Assembly: GCF_004570575.1 (NCBI RefSeq) | Contig: NZ_SPPD01000001.1 | Span: forward strand, 1 to 64,000 | Reading direction: 5' to 3' | DNA: 64,000 nt | Origin: Streptococcus cuniculi | GTDB taxonomy: Bacteria; Bacillota; Bacilli; Lactobacillales; Streptococcaceae | Shown: piece after piece, positions 42,475 through 50,747 of the stretch | Position numbering within the stretch: position 1 is the stretch's first letter | Layout of the letters: each line of letters starts with the position of its first letter | Translations under genes and position numbers: made by a program | The notes under the pieces: model-generated | Told to the model about the DNA's origin: nothing | Database searches by the model: none | What the model saw: only the letters and a program-made list of their open reading frames with translations

Positions 42475-43180
42475 AAGATACAAAGCCCGTAAAAAACTCA
42501 CAGCGCACTCAAGAGTATCCTTATCCGTAAGCGGACATAGTCCGCAACGGCTACGGCAAACTAGGAAATCTGACGCAGAGACTAGAGAGAGTTTGCTTCG
42601 CAAACTTCTATTTCCCGCCTCCAAAGGTATCCCATACCTTTGGAGCTAGGAAGATTTATACCTCAAGGTAGCCAGACCTGTAATCAGCTAAAGCTGAAAC
42701 AGTTATGTCTCTTTTCGCACAGAGTTTAGGGCGTGTTCAGTTAGTCAAGATACGAGAGCGTTTGACACGAGTTTCACTCGTTTTATCTCCAACCTTCCAC
42801 AGTCTATTCCTAGACTGTGGAAGCGAGCACAGCAAAAATAGGAGTTTTGACGCAGAACTACAAGTTCTAGGAAAAACTATCTTTTTTGCACAGCTCGTAG
42901 CTCGAGTTCAATTACGCTAAGATACAAAGCCCGTAAAAAACTCAAAGCGCACTCTTTCAGGTATAAATAGTCACTTCCCTGACTGTTTATACTGTATCTG
43001 CATAGTAGCATAGCCTGCAACAGCAAACTAGAGTTTTGACGAGTGAAAAGCTCCTGTGGAGGTTTTCAGCCTAGTTCCTAAAAGGAGCAGTATCTCTAAT
43101 CAGTTAAAACTGGAACAGTTACATCACTTTTTCACTAGCAATGTAGCTCAAATTCAACTTACAAGATTAAGTTGAGAGAG
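42475..43180 (+). repeat. Tandem array of three hairpin-repeat units
   Basis: Unit boundaries AAGATAC(A/G)A(A/G)(A/G)GC lie at about 42475, 42748 and 42917, and the last unit ends near 43170. Modules include AGTTTGC/GCAAACT (42590-42606), CTCCAAAGGTAT/ATACCTTTGGAG (42619-42645), TCAGC-TAAA-GCTGA (42684-42697), ACGAGT/ACTCGT (42767-42781), CTTCCACAGTCTA/TAGACTGTGGAAG (42794-42823) and CAGT-TAAA-ACTG (43101-43112). I see no gene. Confidence 0.8.
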
Positions 43181-43185
43181 TCGTA

Positions 43186-43208
43186 TTTTGATTTTTGAAG
43201 AGTATAAT
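43186..43208 (+). repeat. BOX-like right end
   Basis: TTTTGATTTTTGAAGAGTATAAT closely resembles the 3' (boxC-type) end of pneumococcal BOX elements and closes the repeat array. The same end occurs in variant form at 16040 and 44706. Confidence 0.55.
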
Positions 43209-43342
43209 ATATTAGATATTGATCTTAGATGACTATGCCTACAAAGGCTTGGGAGAAACAGTATAATCGTTTCGTCCAAGCCTTTTATGCTTGGACTATT
43301 GGAGGAGTTCCATGCTATAATAGAAGAAAAGGAGGCAGTGCC

Positions 43343-43783
43343 ATGTACGAATTTCAAAATCCAACAGATGAACAGATCCAAGCCTATCTAGCAAATAGCA
43401 AGACCATTGCGGTAGTAGGCTTATCGGACAAGGACGATGCGGTCAGCAAGCGCGTTTCTAAGTTTATGCAGGAGATGGGCTATCAGATTATTCTTGTAAA
43501 TCCTCGCTTGGCTGGCGGTGAGATTTTAGGCGAAAAAGTGTATGCGAGCCTTTCAGATATTCCGCTCGCGATTGATATTGTGAATATTTATCGCAAGAGT
43601 GAATATTTAGCGGATGTAGCGCGTGAATTTGTGACCCTCGACGCCCAGGTCTTCTGGGCGCAGCTAGACTTACAGAGCCAAGAAGCAGCAGCAATATTAC
43701 AGGCAGCAGGTCGGGAAGATGTGGTCATGAATCGCTGTATCAAGCGAGAATATGTTCGGCTTATGAAAGGGTCTGTGGACTGA
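43343..43783 (+). CDS. CoA-binding (YccU-like) protein
   Basis: The 146-residue protein is a single Rossmann-type CoA-binding domain: 'SKTIAVVGLSDKDDAVSKRVSKFMQEMGYQIILVNPRLAGGEILGEKVYASLSDIPLAIDIVNIYRKSEYL', then 'VFWAQLDLQSQEAAAILQAAGREDVVMNRCIKREY'. Relatives bind CoA; the physiological role is unclear. AAAGGAGG precedes the ATG at 43343, so the longer upstream frame is rejected. It overlaps the next gene by 1 nt. Confidence 0.87.
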   Translation: MYEFQNPTDEQIQAYLANSKTIAVVGLSDKDDAVSKRVSKFMQEMGYQIILVNPRLAGGEILGEKVYASLSDIPLAIDIVNIYRKSEYLADVAREFVTLDAQVFWAQLDLQSQEAAAILQAAGREDVVMNRCIKREYVRLMKGSVD

Positions 43784-44280
43784 TGGCAACTCTCGTCATT
43801 ATTCGGGGAAATTCTGGCTCGGGTAAGACCAGTTTGGCAGCGGCTTTACAGGCTCATTATGGTCGTAGAACCCTGCTCATCTCCCAAGACAATGTTCGCA
43901 GGACCATGTTAAGAGAAAAAGTGGAGCCTGGGAATCTTTCGATTGCGCTGACCGAAACAATCGCTCGCTTTGGGTATGCAGAGGATTTATTGGTGATTGT
44001 TGAGGGATTTTATGAGGCAGAGGTCTATGGAGAGATGCTGGCAAACTTGCGTAGCCTGTTTGCACCTAGGGTCTTTGCTTATTACTATGATATTCCCTTT
44101 GAAGAGACCGTTAAGCGACATGCCACCCGGGTCAAAAAGCATGACTTTACCGCAGCAGATATGAAACGTTGGTGGCTAGATCAGGATTATCTTGGCGGGG
44201 AGGAAGAGGCATTTCTCACCGCCGAGAGTAGTTTGGAGGCGGCAGTTCAGATAATTCGTCACAGGATAGAGGATGCGTAA
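43783..44280 (+). CDS. P-loop kinase of the AAA_33 type
   Basis: The 165-residue cytoplasmic protein has Walker A 'IIRGNSGSGKTSLAAAL', then 'LLISQDNVRRTMLREK' and 'LLVIVEGFYEAEVYGEML', and a basic 'VKRHATRVKKHDF' lid region. It looks like a small-molecule or nucleotide kinase (zeta-toxin/gluconate-kinase-like fold). No antitoxin partner is adjacent; the coupled neighbour is the CoA-binding protein. The start overlaps the preceding stop (TGATG). Confidence 0.75.
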   Translation: MATLVIIRGNSGSGKTSLAAALQAHYGRRTLLISQDNVRRTMLREKVEPGNLSIALTETIARFGYAEDLLVIVEGFYEAEVYGEMLANLRSLFAPRVFAYYYDIPFEETVKRHATRVKKHDFTAADMKRWWLDQDYLGGEEEAFLTAESSLEAAVQIIRHRIEDA

Positions 44281-44480
44281 AAATTGGTCATTCGTAAGAG
44301 TTGGCTTACATGATAGGTGCGAGCCTAGAGATGGAATAAACTGCAGTCAGCAACCCAGTAAGTCAAGAAATTGGGAAGATTAAAAACAGCCGAATGGAAG
44401 ATGAACTATATGCAACACCTCCCTAGCTGTTACGAGATTGTCCCTGATATGGATATTCTTTGTATCTGGAATAAGGAAGA

Positions 44481-44509
44481 AGCGAGAACTTTCGTGTCTC
44501 GCTCTTTTT
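44481..44509 (+). terminator. Terminator-like hairpin downstream of the kinase gene
   Basis: The stem AGCGAGA/TCTCGCT with an 8-nt loop is followed by CTTTTT. It lies 200 nt past the kinase stop. The stretch 44281-44480 shows no gene. Confidence 0.6.
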
Positions 44510-44528
44510 GTTCGATTTTTCATTGCTC

Positions 44529-44726
44529 ATACCCAACGAAAATCAAAACTAGATTAGCTTCCACTATCTGGGAGATAGTGGAAGGTTGGAGATAGGCTTG
44601 GCGCAGTTAATCTCCGATAAGCCGAAGATAGTGGTCTAGTTGATCACTAGACAAGTGCTTGATATGAAAGTGTAGCTTTTATATCAAGGTTCCCGACAAG
44701 TGTCCTTTTGATTTTCAAAGCCTATC
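44529..44726 (+). repeat. BOX-like element with inverted ends
   Basis: The left end contains GAAAATCAAAA (44538-44548) and the right end its perfect complement TTTTGATTTTC (44706-44716), bounded by ATACCC and CCTATC. Inside are CTTCCACTATCT/AGATAGTGGAAG and CTAGTTGATCACTAG dyads. It is a compact, apparently whole member of the repeat family. Confidence 0.7.
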
Positions 44727-44792
44727 AAATGCGGCAAAGGCTCGATCTTCATAATGAAATGTGAAATAGAATTAAAATTATCAGACAATTAC

Positions 44793-44820
44793 TTGAAAAT
44801 GAGAGAAACTGTGCTATAAT
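44793..44820 (+). promoter_or_regulatory. Promoter of the iron-uptake/Tat operon
   Basis: TTGAAA (44793-44798), a 16-bp spacer and TATAAT (44815-44820), 29 nt before the first start codon. I could not identify a convincing Fur or PerR box. Confidence 0.75.
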
Positions 44821-44849
44821 GGAGATAGGTTTTAAGAAAGGGAAGGACG

Positions 44850-45710
44850 ATGAAAAAATTCGGCATTATTCTATTATCATCTGCGCTTTTACTAACAGCA
44901 TGCGCAGGAACAGCACCCCAAGGGGAGACAAGCCAAGAAAGCACAAGGATACAGGTGGATGACAAGGACCTAGATCAGGCGACATCAAAGTACAAGGCTT
45001 TTGTAGAAGAGCAAATTGGTCAACTGTTGGCAGATACGGAAGATTTTGCCCAGTTGCTCAAAGATGGCAAGCTAGAAGAAGCTAAAAAGGTCTATCCTGT
45101 GATCCGTATGGCCTATGAGCGCTCGGAGCCGATTGCGGAAAGTTTCGGTGAGTCGGATGTGAAGATCGATTTCCGCTTGGTGGATTATCTGGAGGAAAAT
45201 AAGACAGAAGAAGGCTGGTCAGGTTTTCACCGTATTGAAAAAATCCTCTGGGAAGACAATACCACAGCAGGTACTGAAGCATACGCCGACCAGCTGGTCA
45301 ATGACATCAAGGAATTAAAGGCGAAAATTGCAACTGTTGAAGTAACGCCAGACATCATGTTGACTGGAGCAGTTGACTTGCTCAACGAAGTAGCAACCAG
45401 CAAGATTACGGGTGAGGAAGAAGTCTATTCCCATACGGATTTGTACGACTTTAGAGCCAATATCGAGGGGGCGGAGAAGATTTTTGAACTTTTCAAACCA
45501 ATGCTAGAACTAAAAGATAGTAGTTTAGTGACAAGCCTCGAAAAAGAATTTAAAAATGTCAACGATCTTCTTGATCAATACATGACAGATGACACACACT
45601 ACAAGCTCTATACTGATTTGAGTACAGACGATACCAAAACCTTGGCTGAAGCTGTGACCAAGCTCGGTGAACCTCTTTCTCAAATGGGGATTATTTTAGA
45701 CGGGAAGTAA
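44850..45710 (+). CDS. efeO: EfeO/EfeM-family iron-uptake lipoprotein
   Basis: The 286-residue protein has a lipoprotein signal peptide with lipobox LTAC (Cys 18). A helical EfeO/imelysin-like domain follows, including 'SGFHRIEKILW' and 'YSHTDLYDFRANIEGAEKIFE'. It lacks the cupredoxin domain of E. coli EfeO, so it is the short M75-only form. It would be anchored outside the membrane to hand iron to the permease encoded two genes downstream. It lies 4 nt upstream of efeB. Confidence 0.88.
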   Translation: MKKFGIILLSSALLLTACAGTAPQGETSQESTRIQVDDKDLDQATSKYKAFVEEQIGQLLADTEDFAQLLKDGKLEEAKKVYPVIRMAYERSEPIAESFGESDVKIDFRLVDYLEENKTEEGWSGFHRIEKILWEDNTTAGTEAYADQLVNDIKELKAKIATVEVTPDIMLTGAVDLLNEVATSKITGEEEVYSHTDLYDFRANIEGAEKIFELFKPMLELKDSSLVTSLEKEFKNVNDLLDQYMTDDTHYKLYTDLSTDDTKTLAEAVTKLGEPLSQMGIILDGK

Positions 45711-45713
45711 ACA

Positions 45714-46946
45714 ATGACAAAAGACGAAAAATGGTTTGATAAGAAAATGGATCGTCGTGAATTTCTCAAAAAAGCAGGCTTAGGGGGAGCTGGACTTGCA
45801 CTCGGTGCTTCTGGTGCCTCTGCTTTTTTCGCTAGAAAGGTGACGAGTGAGACCGCAAAAGCCGAGGGTGGAGAAGACATCTCTTTCTATGGTGAACATC
45901 AGGCAGGTATTGTGACGCCAATGCAGAAAAATGTCTATTTTGTCGTATTAGACCTGCATTCAATAGAGAGGGCTGAAGTTATCCAGATGTTTAAGGACTG
46001 GACAGATTACAGCGAGAAATTAGTGACAGGCCAATTGGTCAAAGAAGATAGCGACAATGCCTATCTGCCACCTTTTGATACAGGCGAGACAGTCGGGCTT
46101 AATCCGCACCGTCTGACACTGACCTTTGGAATTTCTCCTGCTTTTTTGACCAAGTTAGGCTTGGATAGTAAGAAGCCTAAAGAATTTCGAGATCTACCTG
46201 TATTTCCACGGGATCAGCTCAAGGAAAGATACACTGGTGGAGACATTGTTATCCAGGCATGTGCAGATGATGAGCAGGTGGCATTTCATGCGGTTAGAAA
46301 TCTGGTGAGAAAGGGACGCCATGTCGTGACTATGAAATGGAGTCAGGCAGGTTTTGCAGCGCTTGGTAACCGCAAGGAAACACCGCGCAATCTTTTTGGT
46401 TTTAAAGACGGTACAGCAAATGGGAAAACCGAAGAAGAGTTTAAAGAGGTCATCTGGTGTGATGATGCCAACTGGATGCGGGGTGGTACCTATATGGCGG
46501 TGCGCCGGATTCAGATGTTTTTGGAAACATGGGATCGAACCAGTCTCAACGAACAGGAACATACCTTTGGTCGCTATAAGGAAAGTGGTGCACCTTTCGG
46601 ACAAAAGGATGAATTTGACGAAGTGGACTTGGATTTGAAGGACGAAAAGGGAGAGCCAGTTGTGCCGGTTGATTCCCATGTCCGCTTGGCAAAGGAAACA
46701 GGGCTTGAAATCTACCGCAGAGCCTTTTCGTATTCAGACGGGATTGATGAGAAAACAGGGCAATTTGACTCAGGTCTGCTCTTTATCTCTTTCCAAAAAG
46801 ATCCAGAGCAGTTTATCACTATTCAGAATAATCTTGGAAATCTAGACAAGCTAAATGAGTACATCACCCATGTCGGAAGTGGTTTGTTTGCCTGTTTTGC
46901 TGGTGTGAAAAAAGGAGAGTATATTGGTCAAGCCTTATTTGAATAA
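45714..46946 (+). CDS. efeB: DyP-type peroxidase EfeB with Tat signal
   Basis: The 410-residue protein has a twin-arginine signal: 'DRREFLKKAGLGGAGLALGASGASAFFA' near residues 13-40. A dye-decolorising peroxidase domain follows with 'GFKDGTAN' (the GxxDG motif with catalytic Asp) and the heme region around 'WMRGGTYMAVRRIQMFLETWDR'. EfeB is exported folded with heme and promotes iron acquisition, probably by heme or ferrous iron oxidation. The operon carries its own tatC and tatA, which suits this single visible Tat substrate. Confidence 0.93.
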   Translation: MTKDEKWFDKKMDRREFLKKAGLGGAGLALGASGASAFFARKVTSETAKAEGGEDISFYGEHQAGIVTPMQKNVYFVVLDLHSIERAEVIQMFKDWTDYSEKLVTGQLVKEDSDNAYLPPFDTGETVGLNPHRLTLTFGISPAFLTKLGLDSKKPKEFRDLPVFPRDQLKERYTGGDIVIQACADDEQVAFHAVRNLVRKGRHVVTMKWSQAGFAALGNRKETPRNLFGFKDGTANGKTEEEFKEVIWCDDANWMRGGTYMAVRRIQMFLETWDRTSLNEQEHTFGRYKESGAPFGQKDEFDEVDLDLKDEKGEPVVPVDSHVRLAKETGLEIYRRAFSYSDGIDEKTGQFDSGLLFISFQKDPEQFITIQNNLGNLDKLNEYITHVGSGLFACFAGVKKGEYIGQALFE

Positions 46947-48621
46947 ATTGGCAGTCCTTGCCCTCCTTGCTCTGACCCTGCTTGCTTCCCCCGTTTCAGC
47001 AGAGGATTCTTATAGTCACCTGTTTATTACGATTACAGATGCGACAACCGCTTTGCAAAAAGGAGATCGGGGGACAGCGGAGCAGCTGATTTCCCAGTTA
47101 CGAGCAGATTTTACGCAAATTGAAAACCATGATTCCAAGGCTGGTCAATCGGTGACCGAGCGCTTAGAGGAATTGGAAAAAGCTCCGACAGAAGAAAAAT
47201 TGGTCGCTGTTTCAAAAGCCCTTTTAGACTTTGATGCGGAGCAACACCCCGTGGATGTTGATGCTGAAAAAGAGAAGTTGATGACGAAACTCGCCCCTAG
47301 TTATACTAGCTTGCAGGCAGCTATTGATACTAAGGATATGGATGCAGTCAAGGAGCAGTACAAAAAACTAAACAGTGCTTGGACGGTCAATGAGCGTATT
47401 GTTCGTGATACCAGTACGGGTCATTATGGGAAAATTGAAACAGCCATTTCTTTCTTGCGTAGCAGTATTGAGACAGAAGCAGTAGATTATAGTGCGATTC
47501 AACTGTCGTTTGATGAACTGAAAAATGCGATTCAAGCCTTTAAGGACGGTAAGGAAGTAGCAACGACTGCGAACAACCTGACCTTGAAAGATGGGATCGG
47601 TCTGCTGGAGCAAGCACGGACTGCTTTTGAAGCAGGAGATAGGGATAAAGGGACTGCTTTCATGAAAGAATTTATCACTATTTGGCCAAGTATCGAAGGG
47701 GATGTCAGTACGCGCTATCCGAGCCTTTATACCCGTGTAGAGAACCAAACACCCCTTATCATGGTGCGGGGAGAGGAGGCTGAATACCAAGAAAAGCTGG
47801 ATCAGTTGATTGCAGATTTATCAAGTATTGATACCTCTGCCAGTTACAATGCCTTTGATGCCATGCTGATTTTGCTTCGGGAGGGAGTGGAAGCCTTGCT
47901 CATCGTCATGGCATTGGTATCTACTCTTAAAGCCAGCAAGCAGAAAAAGGGCTTGACGTGGGTATATGGTGGAGCAGTCGTAGGTCTTTTAGCCAGTACG
48001 ATACTAGCCATTGCGCTGCAACAATTTTTTCCGACCCTTTCATCAGGAACCAACCGTGAAATCATTGAGGGGATAGTCGGCATTGTTGCGGTAGTGATGA
48101 TGATTGTCATTGGAATCTGGCTTCACAGCAAGTCCTCTGTTAAGAAGTGGAATGACTATATGGAAGAGCAGATGCGAGTGGTGACAGCAAGTGGTAGTTT
48201 TGTATCTATGTTTGCCCTCAGCTTTCTAGCAGTCTTTCGGGAGGGGGCAGAAACCATTCTCTTTTATGCAGGTATGCTTCCCCAAATTAGTCTTAGAGAG
48301 TTTTTGCTAGGGATTGGTCTCGCCTTTCTTGTTCTCATCATCCTAGCGATTCTGATGGTACAAACGACCAGTAAAATCAAACCACATCGGGTCTTTTTCT
48401 ACCTGACTTGGCTGATCTATGTCCTTGCCTTTAAGATGCTAGGCGTGAGTATTCATGCCCTACAATTGACCAGTATCCTGCCGAGCCATGTGATCAAAGG
48501 AGTACCGACATTAGACCTTATCGGCCTCTATCCAAGTCTGGAAGTTCTCTTGTCACAGCTCTTGCTTATCGTCTTGATCGGCTGGCTAACCTGGAGGAAT
48601 CGCGAAATTCATGAAGACTAA
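46924..48621 (+). CDS. efeU: FTR1-type iron permease EfeU
   Basis: The 565-residue protein has a signal peptide, a long extracellular helical domain (about 25-295) and a seven-helix FTR1 permease. The permease shows the two RExxE iron-binding motifs, REGVEALLI and REGAETILF. Translation starts at a TTG (46924) inside the end of efeB, with AAGGAGAG just upstream. Together EfeU, EfeO and EfeB form a complete ferrous-iron uptake system. Confidence 0.93.
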   Translation: MVKPYLNKLAVLALLALTLLASPVSAEDSYSHLFITITDATTALQKGDRGTAEQLISQLRADFTQIENHDSKAGQSVTERLEELEKAPTEEKLVAVSKALLDFDAEQHPVDVDAEKEKLMTKLAPSYTSLQAAIDTKDMDAVKEQYKKLNSAWTVNERIVRDTSTGHYGKIETAISFLRSSIETEAVDYSAIQLSFDELKNAIQAFKDGKEVATTANNLTLKDGIGLLEQARTAFEAGDRDKGTAFMKEFITIWPSIEGDVSTRYPSLYTRVENQTPLIMVRGEEAEYQEKLDQLIADLSSIDTSASYNAFDAMLILLREGVEALLIVMALVSTLKASKQKKGLTWVYGGAVVGLLASTILAIALQQFFPTLSSGTNREIIEGIVGIVAVVMMIVIGIWLHSKSSVKKWNDYMEEQMRVVTASGSFVSMFALSFLAVFREGAETILFYAGMLPQISLREFLLGIGLAFLVLIILAILMVQTTSKIKPHRVFFYLTWLIYVLAFKMLGVSIHALQLTSILPSHVIKGVPTLDLIGLYPSLEVLLSQLLLIVLIGWLTWRNREIHED

Positions 48622-49330
48622 GCAAGAATTAACCATTGTCGAGCATTTGACCGAGTTTCGGAGCCGTTTCATTTGGACCATTTCCTTTTTCTTTATCAGT
48701 TTCTTGGTCAGCCTTTACTTTTCGAGTAGTATCTATCAGTTTTTGACCCAGGGATTTTCCCAGAAATTGATTGTGCTAGGTCCAAATGACATCTTGTGGA
48801 TTTATATCAATTTAGCAAGCCTCGTGGCCTTTACCCTGACCCTGCCTTTTTTGACCTATCAGGTCTGGGCTTTTATCCTACCAGCCCTTGATAAGGCAGA
48901 GGCAAGGAGTGCTTTTTGGTATATCCCGGCGGTCTTTTTATGCTTTGTGGTGGGTCTCCTATTTGGATTTTATTTGGTTAGTCCAGCCCTCTTACAGGTT
49001 CTCTTATCCTTTGGAGAGGGGCTCTTTGATACTAGATTAACGGCTCAAAACTATCTCGCTTTCTTGCTCCATACGACCCTGCCTATGGCAGTTGTCTTTG
49101 AAATTCCAGTTTTGGTCGCTTTTTTGACCTCCATTGGTATCCTTCATCCACTATTTTTGGTACAATATAGAAGACATGCCTACTTTAGTTTGCTGGTGGT
49201 TGCGGTTATCATTACGCCAGCTGATTTTACCAGTGATTTAGCCATGACGGTGCCACTCATTCTCATCTATGAAGTGAGTGTGGCGCTTAGCAAGTGGCTC
49301 TACCGAAGAAAAGAAAAAGGGAGAACCTGA
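48611..49330 (+). CDS. tatC: Twin-arginine translocase subunit TatC
   Basis: The 239-residue protein has six membrane segments and the conserved N-terminus 'TIVEHLTEFRSRFIWTISFFF'. TatC recognises the twin-arginine signal. The gene overlaps efeU by 11 nt, with GGAGG upstream, and is followed one base later by tatA. There is no tatB, as usual in Gram-positive minimal Tat systems. Confidence 0.94.
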   Translation: MKTKQELTIVEHLTEFRSRFIWTISFFFISFLVSLYFSSSIYQFLTQGFSQKLIVLGPNDILWIYINLASLVAFTLTLPFLTYQVWAFILPALDKAEARSAFWYIPAVFLCFVVGLLFGFYLVSPALLQVLLSFGEGLFDTRLTAQNYLAFLLHTTLPMAVVFEIPVLVAFLTSIGILHPLFLVQYRRHAYFSLLVVAVIITPADFTSDLAMTVPLILIYEVSVALSKWLYRRKEKGRT

Positions 49331-49331
49331 T

Positions 49332-49511
49332 ATGGGAATCTTACGCGATATTGGAGCACCAGGAATGATTATCTTGGTCTTGGGTGCCCTCTTGATTTTT
49401 GGACCAAAACGCCTGCCAGAGTTGGGCGACTCCATCGGCAAAATGATTTCATCCTTTAAAAAAGCCATGGATCAAGGAGAATCAACAGACAAGGACGATA
49501 CAGCCAACTAG
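49332..49511 (+). CDS. tatA: Sec-independent translocase TatA
   Basis: The 59-residue protein has one N-terminal membrane helix ('GAPGMIILVLGALLIFG'), the 'FGPKRLPELGDSIGK' hinge and amphipathic helix, and an acidic tail. I chose the ATG at 49332; a longer upstream start would overlap tatC by 53 bp and add a non-family extension. It oligomerises to form the Tat pore. Confidence 0.93.
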   Translation: MGILRDIGAPGMIILVLGALLIFGPKRLPELGDSIGKMISSFKKAMDQGESTDKDDTAN

Positions 49512-49540
49512 TCGGCTGATATTCAGAAAAAGAGTAGATA

Positions 49541-49579
49541 GAGTGAGGAAGCTCGATGGAGAGTTCCACACTCTTTTTT
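49541..49579 (+). terminator. Terminator of the iron-uptake/Tat operon
   Basis: GAGTG-A-GGAA pairs with TTCC-A-CACTC, with an inner GCTC/GAG pairing, and is followed by six T. Confidence 0.8.
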
Positions 49580-49611
49580 GAAGACTATAAAAGGTGAGGG
49601 AAGGGAGAAAG

Positions 49612-50658
49612 ATGCAATTTGAAGAAGCCTTTTTCAAGGATAAAATCTGGCAGAGAGCGCGCCTGTTGGACTATGGTTTTAAGGAAGAAAGAGGAGTGTT
49701 GCGCTTTTGCCAATCGTTCATGGATGGGCATTTTGAAGCGCGGATTCAGGTTGACTCGAACAATCAAGCCTCTGCCCAAATCTGGGACTTGGATATGGAT
49801 GAAGAATACCATGGCTTTCGCATTCAGCGTGCAGTCGGAGCCTTTGTAGGAGAAGTACGAGAGCGTTATGCGGAGATTCTGCAACACTTGGTACAGCATT
49901 GCACCGAAGAAGAAACCTTTCGATCCACCCAAGGAAACCGCTTGGTTCGCTATGTAAAGGAACATTTTCAAGAAGTTCCTGATTATCCCTTTACTAAGGC
50001 GCCAGACATCGCTACCTTACGCCATGCTACTAATCAAAAATGGTACGGGTTGGTGACCCAAGTGCCGTGGACAGCCTTGGGAGTGGTAGACAAAGCAGGA
50101 ACAGTCGAAATCATCAATGTCAAAGTAGAAGCTGGGCAGATGAAAGAATGGTTGGCACAGGAGGGCATTTACCCTGCCTACCACATGTCCAAGAAAACCT
50201 GGGTTTCGATTAGCTTGGACGGCAGTTTAGCAGATGAGGCCTTGTTTGCCCTTGTCAGCAAGAGCCGCGATTTGGTCGCTCCGAAAACGACGCAATTTTC
50301 ATTTGGTCCTTGTTGCTGGTTTATCCCAGCCAATCCCAAACTCTATGATATTGATACTGAGTTGCGCAGTAAAGGTATGATTCTTTGGACTCAGAAGCCT
50401 AAAATCAAGGCAGGAGATCTGGTCTGTATTTATATGACCGCACCGATTCAGGCCATTCGCTATCTCTGTCGTGTGACCGAAGCCCACATCCTTGGGGAGG
50501 AGAAGGAATTCATGCAGCTGGAATTAGTTCGGGAACTTGCAGATGATACCTTTCCCTTGGCACAGATGAAGGAATTAGGGGTGAAAGCAGTGCGTGGACC
50601 ACGGCTTGCGACACCAGAATGCAGAGCGGCATTGGAAAAACTGCTGGAAGAGTGCTGA
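49612..50658 (+). CDS. MmcQ/YjbR-EVE-like fusion protein
   Basis: The 348-residue protein has a middle MmcQ/YjbR domain (about 95-205: 'LRHATNQKWYGLVTQVPWTALGV', 'GIYPAYHMSKKTWVSISLDG'). A C-terminal PUA/EVE-like domain (about 225-345) includes 'CCWFIPANPKLYDIDTELRSKGMILWTQ', 'IKAGDLVCIYMTAPIQAIRYLCRVTEAHI'. EVE domains bind modified bases in DNA or RNA, and YjbR folds are DNA-binding-like; the substrate here is unknown. AAGGGAG precedes the ATG at 49612. Confidence 0.82.
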   Translation: MQFEEAFFKDKIWQRARLLDYGFKEERGVLRFCQSFMDGHFEARIQVDSNNQASAQIWDLDMDEEYHGFRIQRAVGAFVGEVRERYAEILQHLVQHCTEEETFRSTQGNRLVRYVKEHFQEVPDYPFTKAPDIATLRHATNQKWYGLVTQVPWTALGVVDKAGTVEIINVKVEAGQMKEWLAQEGIYPAYHMSKKTWVSISLDGSLADEALFALVSKSRDLVAPKTTQFSFGPCCWFIPANPKLYDIDTELRSKGMILWTQKPKIKAGDLVCIYMTAPIQAIRYLCRVTEAHILGEEKEFMQLELVRELADDTFPLAQMKELGVKAVRGPRLATPECRAALEKLLEEC

Positions 50659-50691
50659 TTTGGAGAATTATCAGAAAATTCAATGTTTTGC

Positions 50692-50719
50692 TTTACATCT
50701 TTTTGAAAAAGTCTATAAT
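50692..50719 (+). promoter_or_regulatory. asnA promoter
   Basis: TTTACA (50692-50697), a 16-bp spacer and TATAAT (50714-50719), 29 nt before the start codon. Confidence 0.75.
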
Positions 50720-50747
50720 AGGAATATAGTTTTGGAGGTTATGGAGT

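Noticed and set aside
42446..42920. Open frames of 67-75 residues in the 42.4-42.9 kb spacer
   Set aside because: They translate the repeat units; equivalent frames are not preserved in other copies of the same repeat.
43783..44280. Zeta-type toxin of a toxin-antitoxin pair
   Set aside because: The P-loop kinase fold fits, but there is no small epsilon-like antitoxin gene; the coupled neighbour is a CoA-binding protein.
44371..44595. 74-residue open frame downstream of the P-loop kinase
   Set aside because: It runs through a terminator hairpin into a BOX-like element and has no recognisable start site or domain.
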